Below are positions 1-7,620 of a DNA stretch of 64,000 nt, in pieces. The notes under the pieces are model-generated. The model had not been told where the DNA came from. It saw only the letters and a list, made by a program, of their open reading frames with translations, and did no database searches. The position numbers were made by a program, and so were the translations under genes. The DNA comes from Labilithrix sp. (GTDB taxonomy: Bacteria > Myxococcota > Polyangia > Polyangiales > Polyangiaceae). Location of the stretch: contig JAQBQL010000234.1 of NCBI GenBank assembly GCA_028287035.1, forward strand, positions 1-64,000, read 5' to 3'. Every line of letters starts with the position of its first letter. The first letter of the stretch is position 1.

Positions 1-14
1 TGCTCTTCCGATCT
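1..14. other. Illumina adapter remnant at contig end
   Basis: The first 14 bases, TGCTCTTCCGATCT, equal the 3' end of the TruSeq read-2 adapter. They join directly onto coding sequence of a truncated lipoprotein gene. This is an untrimmed library artefact and not genomic DNA, so the true contig begins at base 15. Confidence 0.9.
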
Positions 15-149
15 CGCCGCCGCCGGAGCGCCGCCTCCGCACGCGGCGAGCAGGATCGCGCCCGTGAGCCCGGCCAGCGCCGAGCCCGCCGCGACGAGGA
101 CCGACGCCGCGCGGGCGCCCTGGAACACCGTGGAATTCGCCGCCTTCAT
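15..149 (-). CDS. lipoprotein, N-terminal fragment (truncated by contig end)
   Basis: Only the first 45 residues are present. They form a type II signal peptide: MKAANSTVF, then a hydrophobic Ala/Leu/Gly stretch, then the lipobox LLAAC with lipidated Cys37 followed by GGGAPAAA. The product would be exported and lipid-anchored; its mature function cannot be read. The gene is divergent to nothing visible and runs off the left end, where adapter sequence replaces it. There is no Shine-Dalgarno; a TAGCGT hexamer 9 bases upstream of the ATG suggests a leaderless transcript. The lipoprotein call is firm, the function unknown. Confidence 0.7.
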
Positions 150-158
150 GCGAGGCGC

Positions 159-164
159 ACGCTA
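159..164 (-). promoter_or_regulatory. -10-like TAGCGT for the truncated lipoprotein gene
   Basis: Reads TAGCGT on the minus strand, 9 bases before the ATG at 149. No Shine-Dalgarno lies between. It is one member of the recurring TANNNT-plus-start pattern in this window; assignment rests on that pattern only. Confidence 0.4.
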
Positions 165-202
165 CCACGCCCGCCCCGGCGCGGAGTCGGTGGAGGGCCC
201 GA

Positions 203-1144
203 TCAGGAGACGCGGAGCAAGCGCCCGATGTGCCGGCGCTCCCACTCCATCGCGCGCTCGTAGTTGCGGAACTGGCGCTCGCGCTCGAGGAGCTCCGGCG
301 GATGCAGCACCCGGCGCGCCGCCGGCACCCCGGCGCTCGCCAGCGACAGGTTCGCCGAGGTCTGGCGGACCGTCCCGCGCGCGGCCGGGATCATGTGGTG
401 GAGCATCTCGTGGTACACGACGAACGCCACGAAGTACCGGGGCACCCAGCTCCGGTCGAGCGCGGGGTGGATGCGGATGAGGCGCTCGAGGCTCGAGTAG
501 CTCCCGAGCTTGATCGCCTTCCGCGGACCCTGCGCCCGGCGCGGCTGCTTCTTCCCCCACGTGATGAGGGCGTGGCAGGCGCCGCCGAAGTAGCGTTGGT
601 TCACGTCGTTGAAGATCGCGAGCAGATCGTGGTTCGTGCCCTTCGCGAAGAGCGGGATGGCCCGCGGCCGGCGACGGGCGAGCCGCGAGCCGTTCGCCTC
701 GATGTACGCGCCGACGATCTCGCTGGCGCGCCGCTCGCCCTTCGTGACGTACCGGACCAGGGCCGCCGTGACACGGGGCGGCGCGTCGAGGAACATGTGG
801 TGGATGCGCGCGTGGAGCACGCCGCGCTGCATCGTGTGCGAGATGATCGAGTGCCGGTTGTCGGTGATCGACAGGAGCACGACCCGCCCCGGGCTCATCG
901 CACGGAGCTTCCGCTCGAGGGCCTGCCTGGCGCCCTCGTGGATGAAGAGCGCCGGGTTCGCGGTCGGGAACACCAGCTGCAGCTGAGCATTCAGCCGGTC
1001 GGGGATGCGGATGGCCGCGCACCCGCCGCCCGGGAAGACGGACGGGAACCCCAGCTTGAGCGGCTGCGGCCGCGTGAGGGCCGCACCGCGCGCCACGCGC
1101 GGCGTCCCCCAAGCTCCGAAGACCAACCCGTTTCGCGCGCTCAT
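203..1144 (-). CDS. SprT-like zinc metalloprotease domain protein
   Basis: This 313-residue protein has a SprT-like/minigluzincin core in its second half. A FNDVNQRYFGG segment (about residues 180-190) and a basic KLGSYSS segment precede YHEMLHHM (about residue 243), which carries the HExxH zinc and catalytic motif. SprT/Spartan proteins cleave DNA-protein crosslinks or act as putative peptidases; which applies here is unknown. The first 150 residues (including an IHEGARQALERKL segment) are not recognised, and no C-terminal zinc-ribbon is seen. The ATG is supported by an AAGAAGGA Shine-Dalgarno a few bases upstream and a TTGACA promoter with an inverted repeat. It is the only gene in its unit. 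Confidence 0.8.
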   Translation of the reverse strand: MSARNGLVFGAWGTPRVARGAALTRPQPLKLGFPSVFPGGGCAAIRIPDRLNAQLQLVFPTANPALFIHEGARQALERKLRAMSPGRVVLLSITDNRHSIISHTMQRGVLHARIHHMFLDAPPRVTAALVRYVTKGERRASEIVGAYIEANGSRLARRRPRAIPLFAKGTNHDLLAIFNDVNQRYFGGACHALITWGKKQPRRAQGPRKAIKLGSYSSLERLIRIHPALDRSWVPRYFVAFVVYHEMLHHMIPAARGTVRQTSANLSLASAGVPAARRVLHPPELLERERQFRNYERAMEWERRHIGRLLRVS

Positions 1145-1159
1145 CGTGAGTCCTTCTTG

Positions 1160-1188
1160 GGGGTAAGGGAGCCCCTATTCCTTGTCAA
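1160..1188 (-). promoter_or_regulatory. sigma70-type promoter of the SprT-like gene
   Basis: On the minus strand a perfect -35 TTGACA (1188-1183) is followed after 17 bases by TACCCC (1165-1160), a poor -10. The start codon at 1144 has its own Shine-Dalgarno, consistent with a short leader. The -35 is strong, the -10 uncertain. Confidence 0.45.
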
Positions 1189-1193
1189 GGAAT
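1177..1193. promoter_or_regulatory. 17-bp perfect inverted repeat over the -35 box
   Basis: ATTCCTTG-T-CAAGGAAT has two perfect 8-base arms around one central base. It contains the whole -35 element of the SprT-like gene's promoter, so a bound repressor would block RNA polymerase. The regulator is not identifiable from the window. Confidence 0.55.
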
Positions 1194-1312
1194 GGCCTTT
1201 TATCGAGTGCTTTCGCCAACTTGCGGACGTAGGGGCGCGCCCCCAATCCAATGTAGGTGGGTGTCCTCACCGCGAAAGCAGTGACCCTACGTCGAAGCGC
1301 TTGACCGGGCGG

Positions 1313-1858
1313 TCAGCCGCGGTGCCAGCTGAGCGTCTTCGGGTCGAGCGCGAACCGGAACTTGGAGCGGAACTCGAGACCGGCGACGTTGCGATCGGGC
1401 GAGAGCTTCAGCCCGACGACCATCGCCTTCTGCATCCCGCCGAGGGGCACGTTGCCCGTGAGCGCCATGACGAGGGACGACAGGTCGGGCTCGTGCCCGA
1501 CGATCATCACGCGCTTCCGTCCCGCGCGTACGAGCTCCGCGAGCAGGGGGAGCTTGTCGGTGCCCATGCCGAGCTCACGGCGGATCTCGACCCCGCCGGT
1601 CGCCCCGGCGAGCTGCGCCTTCTCGTCCTCGCGGGCCCGGCGGGAGAGCTGGGTCACCTCGGCGACGATCTCCGCCGTCTCGAGCGCGCGTGCGAGCGGG
1701 CTCGAGACGATGGTGAAGGGATGCTCGCTCGCCTCGACGAGCGCCTGCGCGACGAGGCGCACGCGCTCACGCCCGGGGACCGTCAGCACTCGATCGGCAT
1801 CGCGGCCGGTCGACGCTGCGTCCTCGGCGGGACCGTGGCGCATCACGTACAGCTTCAT
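1313..1858 (-). CDS. sixA: SixA-like phosphohistidine phosphatase
   Basis: A 181-residue histidine phosphatase superfamily (branch 1, SixA type) protein. MKLYVMRHGPAED supplies the catalytic RHG near the N-terminus, SSPLARALETAEIV the conserved second arginine segment, and IVGHEPDLSSLV the second catalytic histidine. SixA proteins remove phosphate from phosphohistidine in phosphotransfer or PTS-Ntr proteins in the cytoplasm; the substrate here is unknown. It lies 47 bases downstream of recA on the same strand but has its own TAGGAT box 9 bases before the ATG, so it is probably transcribed separately. A small stem (TGACC/GGTCA, 1302-1315) spans its stop codon. Confidence 0.82.
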   Translation of the reverse strand: MKLYVMRHGPAEDAASTGRDADRVLTVPGRERVRLVAQALVEASEHPFTIVSSPLARALETAEIVAEVTQLSRRAREDEKAQLAGATGGVEIRRELGMGTDKLPLLAELVRAGRKRVMIVGHEPDLSSLVMALTGNVPLGGMQKAMVVGLKLSPDRNVAGLEFRSKFRFALDPKTLSWHRG

Positions 1859-1867
1859 CGCGCCCGC

Positions 1868-1873
1868 ATCCTA
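1868..1873 (-). promoter_or_regulatory. -10-like TAGGAT for sixA
   Basis: Reads TAGGAT on the minus strand, 9 bases before the sixA ATG, with no Shine-Dalgarno in between. Part of the window-wide TANNNT pattern. Confidence 0.4.
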
Positions 1874-1905
1874 CGCGATTTCTCGCGTTCTCTGCGTCGG
1901 ATCGG

Positions 1906-3123
1906 TCAGTTCGCCGGCTTGGCGGCGCCGTTCTTGGCCGGCGGCGCGGCGGCCGCAGCTCCGGGCTTGGCGGCTTCGGCGCCGGCGCCGAGACGCACGA
2001 CGGGCTTCCCGTCCGGGGCGACCTCGCCCTTGCCCTTGGCGGCCAGGGCGGCCACGTCCTCGGCGCTCGGCGCGACGCCGTTCCGGCGGATGCCGTGCTT
2101 CGAGAGGATCTGGGCCTCGAGGCGTTCCATCAGCTCGGGGTGGCTGTCGAGGTACGCCTTCGCGTTCTCGCGGCCCTGGCCGATGCGCTCGGGACCACAC
2201 GAGAACCAGGCGCCGCTCTTCTCGACGAGGCCGAGCTCGGTCGCGAGATCGAGGATGTCGCCGGACCTGCTGATGCCCTGGCCGTAGAGGATGTCGAACT
2301 CGACCTCGCGGAACGGCGGCGCCATCTTGTTCTTCACGACCTTGACGCGCGTGCGGTTGCCGATCGAGACGGGGTCCTTCTTGTCGCTCGACGCCGCCTC
2401 CTTGATCTGGCCGATGCGGCGGATGTCGAGCCGCTGCGACGCGTAGAACTTGAGGGCGTTGCCGCCGGTCGTCGTCTCGGGGGAGCCGAACATGACGCCG
2501 ATCTTCATCCGGATCTGGTTGATGAAGACGAGCAGGCAGTTCGAGCGGGCGACGGTGCCGGTGAGCTTGCGGAGCGCCTGGCTCATGAGGCGCGCCTGGA
2601 GGCCGACGTGGCTGTCGCCCATGTCGCCCTCGATCTCGGCCTTCGGCACGAGCGCCGCGACGGAGTCGACGACGATGATGTCGACCGCGTTCGAGCGGAC
2701 CAGCATGTCCGCGATCTCGAGCGCCTGCTCGCCGTAGTCGGGCTGGCTGACGAGCAGCTCGTCCGTCTTCACGCCGAGCTTCCGCGCGTAGGCGGGGTCG
2801 AGCGCGTGCTCCGCGTCGATGAACGCCGCGACGCCGCCCTGCTTCTGCACCTGCGCGATCGCGTGGAGCGTCAGCGTGGTCTTGCCGCTCGACTCGGGCC
2901 CGTAGATCTCGATGATCCGCCCCTTCGGGTAGCCGCCGATGCCGAGCGCGATGTCGAGGCCGATGGAGCCGGTGGGGACGACCTGCACGTCGTCCGCGAG
3001 CGAAGCGCCTTCCTTGAGGCGCATGATCGCGCCCTTGCCGTATTCCTTCTCGATGCTCGCCAGGGCGAGCTCGATCGCCTTCTGCCGGCTCTTGTCATCG
3101 CGGTTCTTCTCGTCGACGGACAT
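1906..3123 (-). CDS. recA: recombinase RecA
   Basis: RecA forms ATP-dependent filaments on single-stranded DNA, carries out strand exchange and triggers LexA autocleavage. All hallmarks are present: the N-terminal [17 protein letters not shown] segment, Walker A GPESSGKT (about residue 75), Walker [14 protein letters not shown], and the conserved [12 protein letters not shown] region. At 405 residues it is longer than the usual 340-360. The excess is a C-terminal tail rich in Ala, Pro, Lys and Gly that lacks the acidic character of the E. coli tail. An AGGAG Shine-Dalgarno sits 9 bases before the ATG and a consensus-like promoter lies about 46 bases upstream. Confidence 0.98.
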   Translation of the reverse strand: MSVDEKNRDDKSRQKAIELALASIEKEYGKGAIMRLKEGASLADDVQVVPTGSIGLDIALGIGGYPKGRIIEIYGPESSGKTTLTLHAIAQVQKQGGVAAFIDAEHALDPAYARKLGVKTDELLVSQPDYGEQALEIADMLVRSNAVDIIVVDSVAALVPKAEIEGDMGDSHVGLQARLMSQALRKLTGTVARSNCLLVFINQIRMKIGVMFGSPETTTGGNALKFYASQRLDIRRIGQIKEAASSDKKDPVSIGNRTRVKVVKNKMAPPFREVEFDILYGQGISRSGDILDLATELGLVEKSGAWFSCGPERIGQGRENAKAYLDSHPELMERLEAQILSKHGIRRNGVAPSAEDVAALAAKGKGEVAPDGKPVVRLGAGAEAAKPGAAAAAPPAKNGAAKPAN

Positions 3124-3169
3124 GGGGGTGCTCCTAGGCTCACGCGGCTACTGGCGCGACGTACAGGAA

Positions 3170-3198
3170 GGTATACTGGTTTTATGTTCAGGTAGCAA
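3170..3198 (-). promoter_or_regulatory. recA promoter with operator-like spacer
   Basis: On the minus strand TTGCTA (-35, 3198-3193) and TATACC (-10, 3175-3170) are separated by exactly 17 bases. The spacer reads CCTGAACATAAAACCAG; on the other strand it ends in GTTCAGG, a half-site reminiscent of LexA boxes in myxobacteria and alphaproteobacteria. The promoter is well supported. LexA control is a guess. Confidence 0.6.
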
Positions 3199-3201
3199 GC
3201 C

Positions 3202-3936
3202 TCAGTAGGCGGCCGGCCCCTTGTCGACCAGGGCCAGGTAGCTCCGGTCGTAGGTCACGAGATCGATGGGGGCCCCGCCCGTTGAGTCGAGGATCTCCAT
3301 CGAGCGGGTATCGATGACGATGTCCCACGGCATCGTCTGCGCGGGAACGCCGATGGTGGCGAGGCGGCGGGCGTGCACGTCGATCGCGGTCGTGAAGTTC
3401 GAGCCGTGCCGCTGCATCCACCCGTCGACGTCCCCCAGGCTCGGCCCGGTGGCGCTGCTGGCGGGTCCGGCAACGAGGACCTCGAGGTAGACCATCCCCT
3501 CGGCCCCGAGCGGCTCCTTCACCTTCACGGTGGCCTCCGCGTAGCTCGCGCAGATGGTGCACCACACCGCGGCCACCTCGAGATGCAGGGCGCGGTGGTG
3601 GAGCCGCGCCGGGTCGTAGTAGTCGGCGAGCGAGATCGTCCGGAGGCCCGCGGCACGGTCGCCCTCGACATAGGCCTGGAAGGTGAAGTTCGGGATCCGG
3701 TCGCCGCGCACGAAGCTCGAGGCGGAGCCCTTACGCGCGCTGCCGCCGAGATGATCGGTCGGGTACGGCACCCCCTCGGGGTTCGCGTCGTGGCCGGGCA
3801 CGTCCGGGTCGTCGAACGTGTCGTCGCCGGCGGCCGAGGAGCAGCTCGCCACGGCGGTCGCCAGGAGCCCGAGCATGACCCGCGCGAGCAGCACGAACGG
3901 CGGCGACTTCGAGGCGGTCGACATGGAGCCGCTCAT
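3202..3936 (-). CDS. thioredoxin-fold lipoprotein with CxxC
   Basis: A 244-residue exported protein: an N-terminal hydrophobic segment ending ATAVASC (lipobox-like), a disordered Asp/Gly linker, then a thioredoxin/peroxiredoxin-like domain. The segment AAVWCTICASYAE carries WCTIC, a CxxC redox pair placed as in TlpA/ResA-type thiol-disulfide proteins. A cis-Pro-type segment (GVPAQTMPWDIVID) follows, and the C-terminus ends in a helix. It probably acts in the periplasm on thiols or peroxides; the partner is unknown. It ends just upstream of the recA promoter, so the -35 box abuts its stop codon. The fold is confident, the role is not. Confidence 0.72.
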   Translation of the reverse strand: MSGSMSTASKSPPFVLLARVMLGLLATAVASCSSAAGDDTFDDPDVPGHDANPEGVPYPTDHLGGSARKGSASSFVRGDRIPNFTFQAYVEGDRAAGLRTISLADYYDPARLHHRALHLEVAAVWCTICASYAEATVKVKEPLGAEGMVYLEVLVAGPASSATGPSLGDVDGWMQRHGSNFTTAIDVHARRLATIGVPAQTMPWDIVIDTRSMEILDSTGGAPIDLVTYDRSYLALVDKGPAAY

Positions 3937-3967
3937 TTTGGCACCGGGAACGCCCCTCCGCCTGCTC

Positions 3968-3973
3968 TAATGT
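3968..3973 (+). promoter_or_regulatory. -10-like TAATGT for the FHA protein gene
   Basis: TAATGT lies 12 bases before the ATG at 3986. A GAGGG that could serve as Shine-Dalgarno lies in the gap, so the leader would be very short. Confidence 0.35.
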
Positions 3974-3985
3974 CGGCCCGAGGGC

Positions 3986-4840
3986 ATGGCCGAGATGCAC
4001 GCGCGCACGTTTCTTTGTCGCGAGACCCTGTGGCAGCAGCTCGAGGAGATCGCCCGCGAGCAGGGCGCTTCGATGGATGACGTCATCGCCGACGCGATGC
4101 GAGCGTACGCCCGCCAGCGTCAGTACGGCGGCGCGGGCATCGACGAGGGCTACGAGCGCGGCGCCGCGCCGCCCGGGGGCCTCCCGAACGCCCACGATTA
4201 CGACCGGGAGAACGCGCCCGACCTCGCCCGCACCAACGCGGTCCGCCCCGTCTCGCGCCGGCCGCCGTCGATGAGCGGCGGCGGGCCCCCGCCTTCCCGC
4301 GGCATGCCGCTCCCGCCGCCGCCCACGAGCCGTGCGCCCGGCCGTCCGATGACGTCACCCATGCCCGCTGCGCCTCCGCCGCGCCACCGACCGGCGATGC
4401 CGAGCGGAGGCGCGCCCCTCGCGCCCCCGTCGCGTGGCATGGCGAGCATGGGGGGCGCGCCGTCGCTTCCTTCGTCGATGCCGCCCCCTCCCGCGCGTGG
4501 TCCGGCGCGCGGCTTCCCGGCGCCCGCCGATTCCCACGGCGCCCCGCGTGGACGCGGCGCTCCGCGGCTGACCCTCAGCTACGAGGGCAACCACCTCGAG
4601 GTCGCGAAGGAGCGCTTCATCCTGGGGCGCTCCAAGACGCAGGCGGATCTCGTGCTCGAGGACCCCAACGTCTCGCGCCAGCACGCCGCCATCGAGCGCG
4701 TCGGTAACGAGTGGGTGCTCGTGGACCTCGGCTCGACGAACGGCTGCTACGTCGACGGTGCGCGCGTCTCGCGCCGTCCCCTCGAGGACGGCGACATCAT
4801 CGAGATCACGACGCACCAGGTGCGCTGCACCCTCGGCTGA
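3986..4840 (+). CDS. ribbon-helix-helix-like / proline-rich / FHA protein
   Basis: A 284-residue protein of three parts. Residues 1-45 (HARTFLCRETLWQQLEEIAR, then MDDVIADAMRAYA) look like a ribbon-helix-helix DNA-binding or dimerisation unit. Residues about 70-180 are a Pro/Gly/Met/Arg-rich disordered linker with many PPP runs. Residues about 190-284 are an FHA domain with the canonical GRS, SRQHA and DLGSTNG motifs that bind phosphothreonine. It could couple Ser/Thr kinase signalling to DNA or to an oligomeric partner; a kinase gene lies at 27.2-28.2 kb. An alternative start is the in-frame ATG at 3995. The FHA domain is certain, the N-terminal assignment moderate. Confidence 0.82.
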   Translation: MAEMHARTFLCRETLWQQLEEIAREQGASMDDVIADAMRAYARQRQYGGAGIDEGYERGAAPPGGLPNAHDYDRENAPDLARTNAVRPVSRRPPSMSGGGPPPSRGMPLPPPPTSRAPGRPMTSPMPAAPPPRHRPAMPSGGAPLAPPSRGMASMGGAPSLPSSMPPPPARGPARGFPAPADSHGAPRGRGAPRLTLSYEGNHLEVAKERFILGRSKTQADLVLEDPNVSRQHAAIERVGNEWVLVDLGSTNGCYVDGARVSRRPLEDGDIIEITTHQVRCTLG

Positions 4841-4853
4841 CGGCGCCTCTCGC

Positions 4854-5867
4854 TCAGAGGCAGATCGCGTACGGCTGCTTGTAGTTCTGGTAGCGGACGC
4901 GGTACCCGCCGCCGGAGGACGGGCGCAGCTCGGCGCCGTTGACCGTGAAGTACAGCTCGACGACCGCCTCGACGTAGGTGCCGGTCGGGTCGACGGTGAG
5001 CGTGACCGCCGGACAGTCGCTCTTCTTCGTGACGGTGCCGAGGCCCAGGATCGGATCGAGGCCGCGGAGGTCGACGCCATATCGAGCGTTGTTGCCCTGG
5101 CGGCGATCGAAGGGGACGTACGCGGTGGTCGCGAAGGGGCCCGCGCCGCCGAGGCGGCTGTGGACCTGCACGTCGAGCTGCTTCCAGAGCTCCGCGTTGT
5201 CGAAGTCGGTCACGCCCTCCTTCCACACCTCGAAGAGCACCTCGCGGATCGCCGTGCGCTGGCGCGTGTACGTGTCGTAGAGCACGTCGCCCGTGATCGG
5301 GCGGACGTCCGCGTCGCACGCCTTGCCATCGCAGGTCGCCCGCGACGTGACGGACGACACGTTGCCCATCCAGCCCGGGTCGGCGGCGGCGGGCTTCACG
5401 GCGAAGCGGTAGTTCTTGCCGAAGTCGGAGTCGAACGCGCTGCAGCCCCAGCGGCTCGTGTTCTGGAACCAGACCTGGAGCTCGCCGGCCTGCGCGAGCG
5501 TGAGCACCGGGCCGTCGCCATGGCCGCCCGTCGGCGAGAAGCCGGCGACCTCGAACGCGTGGACCTCGCCCGCGTCGCCCATCCTCCAGAAGCCTCCGAC
5601 CGACCAGCCGGGGTTGCCCATGAAGTCGCCGCGGCAGGTCGGGAGGCGCGAGGCGTCGTACGCGATGCGGACCTTCTTCGTGCGCTGCAGGATGCCGATC
5701 GTCTGCACCTTGAAGTCGGCGCCGAACGTGATGGTGCCCGCCTCGTCGAGGGCCGACTCGCTCGTGGTCACGGCGCCGTCGTCGCTGCCGGAGCCCGTGG
5801 GGGCGGCGCAACCCATGAAGATCGTTGCGAGAAGTGCAGCAGAGAGCGAGCGAACCGCGTAACTCAT
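4854..5867 (-). CDS. secreted lipoprotein, DUF6209-like
   Basis: A 337-residue exported protein whose signal peptide ends in the lipobox IFMGC, followed by a Ser/Asp linker. The mature part is beta-rich: ITFGADFKVQTIG, RLPTCRGDFMGNPGW, VWFQNTSRWGCSAFDSDFG, VSSVTSRATCDGKACD and YVEAVVELYFTVNGAELRP, with six or more cysteines that could form disulfides. The pattern recalls the DUF6209 family of myxobacterial surface proteins, recalled from memory. No catalytic motif is visible. It is convergent with the FHA gene (13 bases) and divergent from the next gene. Confidence 0.65.
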   Translation of the reverse strand: MSYAVRSLSAALLATIFMGCAAPTGSGSDDGAVTTSESALDEAGTITFGADFKVQTIGILQRTKKVRIAYDASRLPTCRGDFMGNPGWSVGGFWRMGDAGEVHAFEVAGFSPTGGHGDGPVLTLAQAGELQVWFQNTSRWGCSAFDSDFGKNYRFAVKPAAADPGWMGNVSSVTSRATCDGKACDADVRPITGDVLYDTYTRQRTAIREVLFEVWKEGVTDFDNAELWKQLDVQVHSRLGGAGPFATTAYVPFDRRQGNNARYGVDLRGLDPILGLGTVTKKSDCPAVTLTVDPTGTYVEAVVELYFTVNGAELRPSSGGGYRVRYQNYKQPYAICL

Positions 5868-5920
5868 GCGTGCGTTACTAGCGCCATTCTGCCTACAGTC
5901 AAGGACATGGTAAGTGGAAA

Positions 5921-7141
5921 GTGGTGAAGGCCCGGGTCGCCCTCCTCCTCGCTCTCGCCGCGTGCAACGCGAAGTCCGACCCGGCGCCGCGACCGGCGCC
6001 GAGCGACGCGCCGGCGAGCCCGTCGGCGATCGCCTCGGTGCTCGGCCTCGATGCGGGGCTCTTCGCGGAGGCCGTCGACCCGCCCGCGCCGGCCGGGGAT
6101 CTGAAGAGCGATCTCGATCGCTTCGTGAACGTCGAGACCTGCGTGAAGGAGCGCGCGAACGTGGACCCGCTCGTCGGCGACGCCCTGTCCGCCATCGGCT
6201 ACGACACCTTCCTGCGCGACGCGTGCCGCCTGCTCGAGACGGCCAAGGACCGCAAGGCGGATGCGTGCGAGCGGATCGACGCGAGCGCGATGCGCGGACG
6301 GTGCAAGGCGTGGGTGGCGATGGTCACGCAGGCGCCCGACGCCTGCCCGCTCGTGTTCGACGGCGTGCCCACGCGCGGGCGCAGCGCGACGTGCGTGGCG
6401 GTCGCCGGCAAGGATCCACGGCTCTGCGCGGCCGAGCCCCGCGCATCGTCGCGGGCGACGTGCGAGGCGCTCGCCTCGCGCGACCAGTCCCACTGCGACA
6501 AGCTCCTGCCCGGCGAACGGCCCGGATGCGTCCGCGAGCTGACGCGGTGGCGCTCCATGCTCGCCGCGCCGCTCGCGGGGCTGCCGCCGCTCACCACCCC
6601 CCACGGAAAGCTGACCGTCCACGGCGAGGGCGGCACGCCGGACCCCGCGGCCCCGGAGACCGATCTCACGACGGACCTCGCGCGCGGCGCCGTGGTGGTC
6701 ACGTCGCGCAACCGCGCGCGGCTCGAGCTCGGGATGGTCGGCGCCGTCGAGCCCTCGCGCATCGCGCCGTCGCCGAACCGGCGCCCGCGCCTCGGCGTGG
6801 CGGTGGTCCTCGAGCCGGGGGCGGCGGCCAAGGACGCGGGGCGGCCCCTGCTCGAGCGGCTCGAGCTCGAGGTGCCGGGCGAGGCGACGCTCGTCTACCC
6901 GGGCGTGCATTGCGACTGCAAGGTGACGGCGGCCCGCGCCGACCGGGCGCGTGGCGGCGAGGTCACCATCGCGGTGACGGGTACGATCAGCGCCGGCTCG
7001 CGCAGCTACACGTTCGCGACGGAGCTCTCGACGTGGGTCCGCGACGTGGTCGACGACCAGGCGAGCGCCGGTAGCCGGGTCATCCCCGCGGCCCATCCCT
7101 TCGTGCCGAGCGCCGGCACCGTCGATGGCGGTCTTCGCTGA
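5921..7141 (+). CDS. cysteine-rich lipoprotein of unknown function
   Basis: A 406-residue exported protein with a very short signal peptide (MVKARVALLLALAAC; lipobox LAAC) and a Pro/Ala/Asp linker. Residues about 60-205 contain regularly spaced cysteines (ETCVKERAN, RDACRLLET, ADACERID, GRCKAW, DACPLVF, SATCVAV, RLCAAEP, ATCEAL, HCDKLL, PGCVREL), about one per 15 residues, suggesting a disulfide-stapled helical repeat. The C-terminal half looks beta-rich. The start is the GTG at 5921 or the GTG directly after it; GGAAA upstream is a weak Shine-Dalgarno. I do not recognise the family. Confidence 0.65.
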   Translation: MVKARVALLLALAACNAKSDPAPRPAPSDAPASPSAIASVLGLDAGLFAEAVDPPAPAGDLKSDLDRFVNVETCVKERANVDPLVGDALSAIGYDTFLRDACRLLETAKDRKADACERIDASAMRGRCKAWVAMVTQAPDACPLVFDGVPTRGRSATCVAVAGKDPRLCAAEPRASSRATCEALASRDQSHCDKLLPGERPGCVRELTRWRSMLAAPLAGLPPLTTPHGKLTVHGEGGTPDPAAPETDLTTDLARGAVVVTSRNRARLELGMVGAVEPSRIAPSPNRRPRLGVAVVLEPGAAAKDAGRPLLERLELEVPGEATLVYPGVHCDCKVTAARADRARGGEVTIAVTGTISAGSRSYTFATELSTWVRDVVDDQASAGSRVIPAAHPFVPSAGTVDGGLR

Positions 7142-7163
7142 CGGTACGCGCGCCGGCGTCGTG

Positions 7164-7169
7164 TAACGT
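7164..7169 (+). promoter_or_regulatory. -10-like TAACGT for the DUF3224 gene
   Basis: TAACGT sits 7 bases before the ATG at 7177, with no Shine-Dalgarno in the gap, which favours a leaderless transcript. Confidence 0.4.
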
Positions 7170-7176
7170 TCGGCGC

Positions 7177-7590
7177 ATGATCGTCTCTGGCAGCTTCGAG
7201 GTCACGATGCAGGCCGACCCGCCGTACGACGACACCGACGGCGTCAGCCTCGGTCGCGCGCGCTTCGACAAGCGCTTCGCCGGACCGCTCGAGGCGACGA
7301 GCCACGTCGAGATGCTCGGCGCAAGGACGCCCGTGGCAGGCTCCGCCGGCTACGTGGCCCTCGAGCGGATCACGGGCGAGCTCGTCGGCAAGCGCGGCTC
7401 CTTCACGGTGCTCCACACGGGGCTCATGAACCGTGGCAAGCCCTCGCTCGCCGTCGTCATCGTGCCGGACTCGGGAACGGGCGAGCTCGCCGGCATCGTC
7501 GGCACGATGAACATCGTCGTGAAGGACGGCAAGCACACGTACGACCTCGACTACGAGCTCGCCCGGAGCCACCCCGACGGCACGGAGTAG
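7177..7590 (+). CDS. DUF3224 family protein
   Basis: A 137-residue soluble protein matching DUF3224 (small allene-oxide-cyclase-like beta barrel). It opens with SGSFEVTMQ, continues with LGRARFDKRFAGPLEATSHVEML, then AGYVALERITGELVGKRGSFTVLHTGLM and GTGELAGIVGTMNI, and ends with a DYEL strand. Length and motif order are typical. Family members have no agreed biochemical role. It has its own promoter-like box and is convergent with the phosphoesterase gene downstream (30 bases). Confidence 0.82.
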   Translation: MIVSGSFEVTMQADPPYDDTDGVSLGRARFDKRFAGPLEATSHVEMLGARTPVAGSAGYVALERITGELVGKRGSFTVLHTGLMNRGKPSLAVVIVPDSGTGELAGIVGTMNIVVKDGKHTYDLDYELARSHPDGTE

Positions 7591-7620
7591 CGGCTCGGAC
7601 GCGCGCGATCACACTCGCGA

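Noticed and set aside
1302..1315. TGACCG-GG-CGGTCA as a terminator of sixA
   Set aside because: It overlaps the stop codon, has an infeasible 2-base loop at full length, and no T-run follows. It may only be chance in GC-rich DNA.
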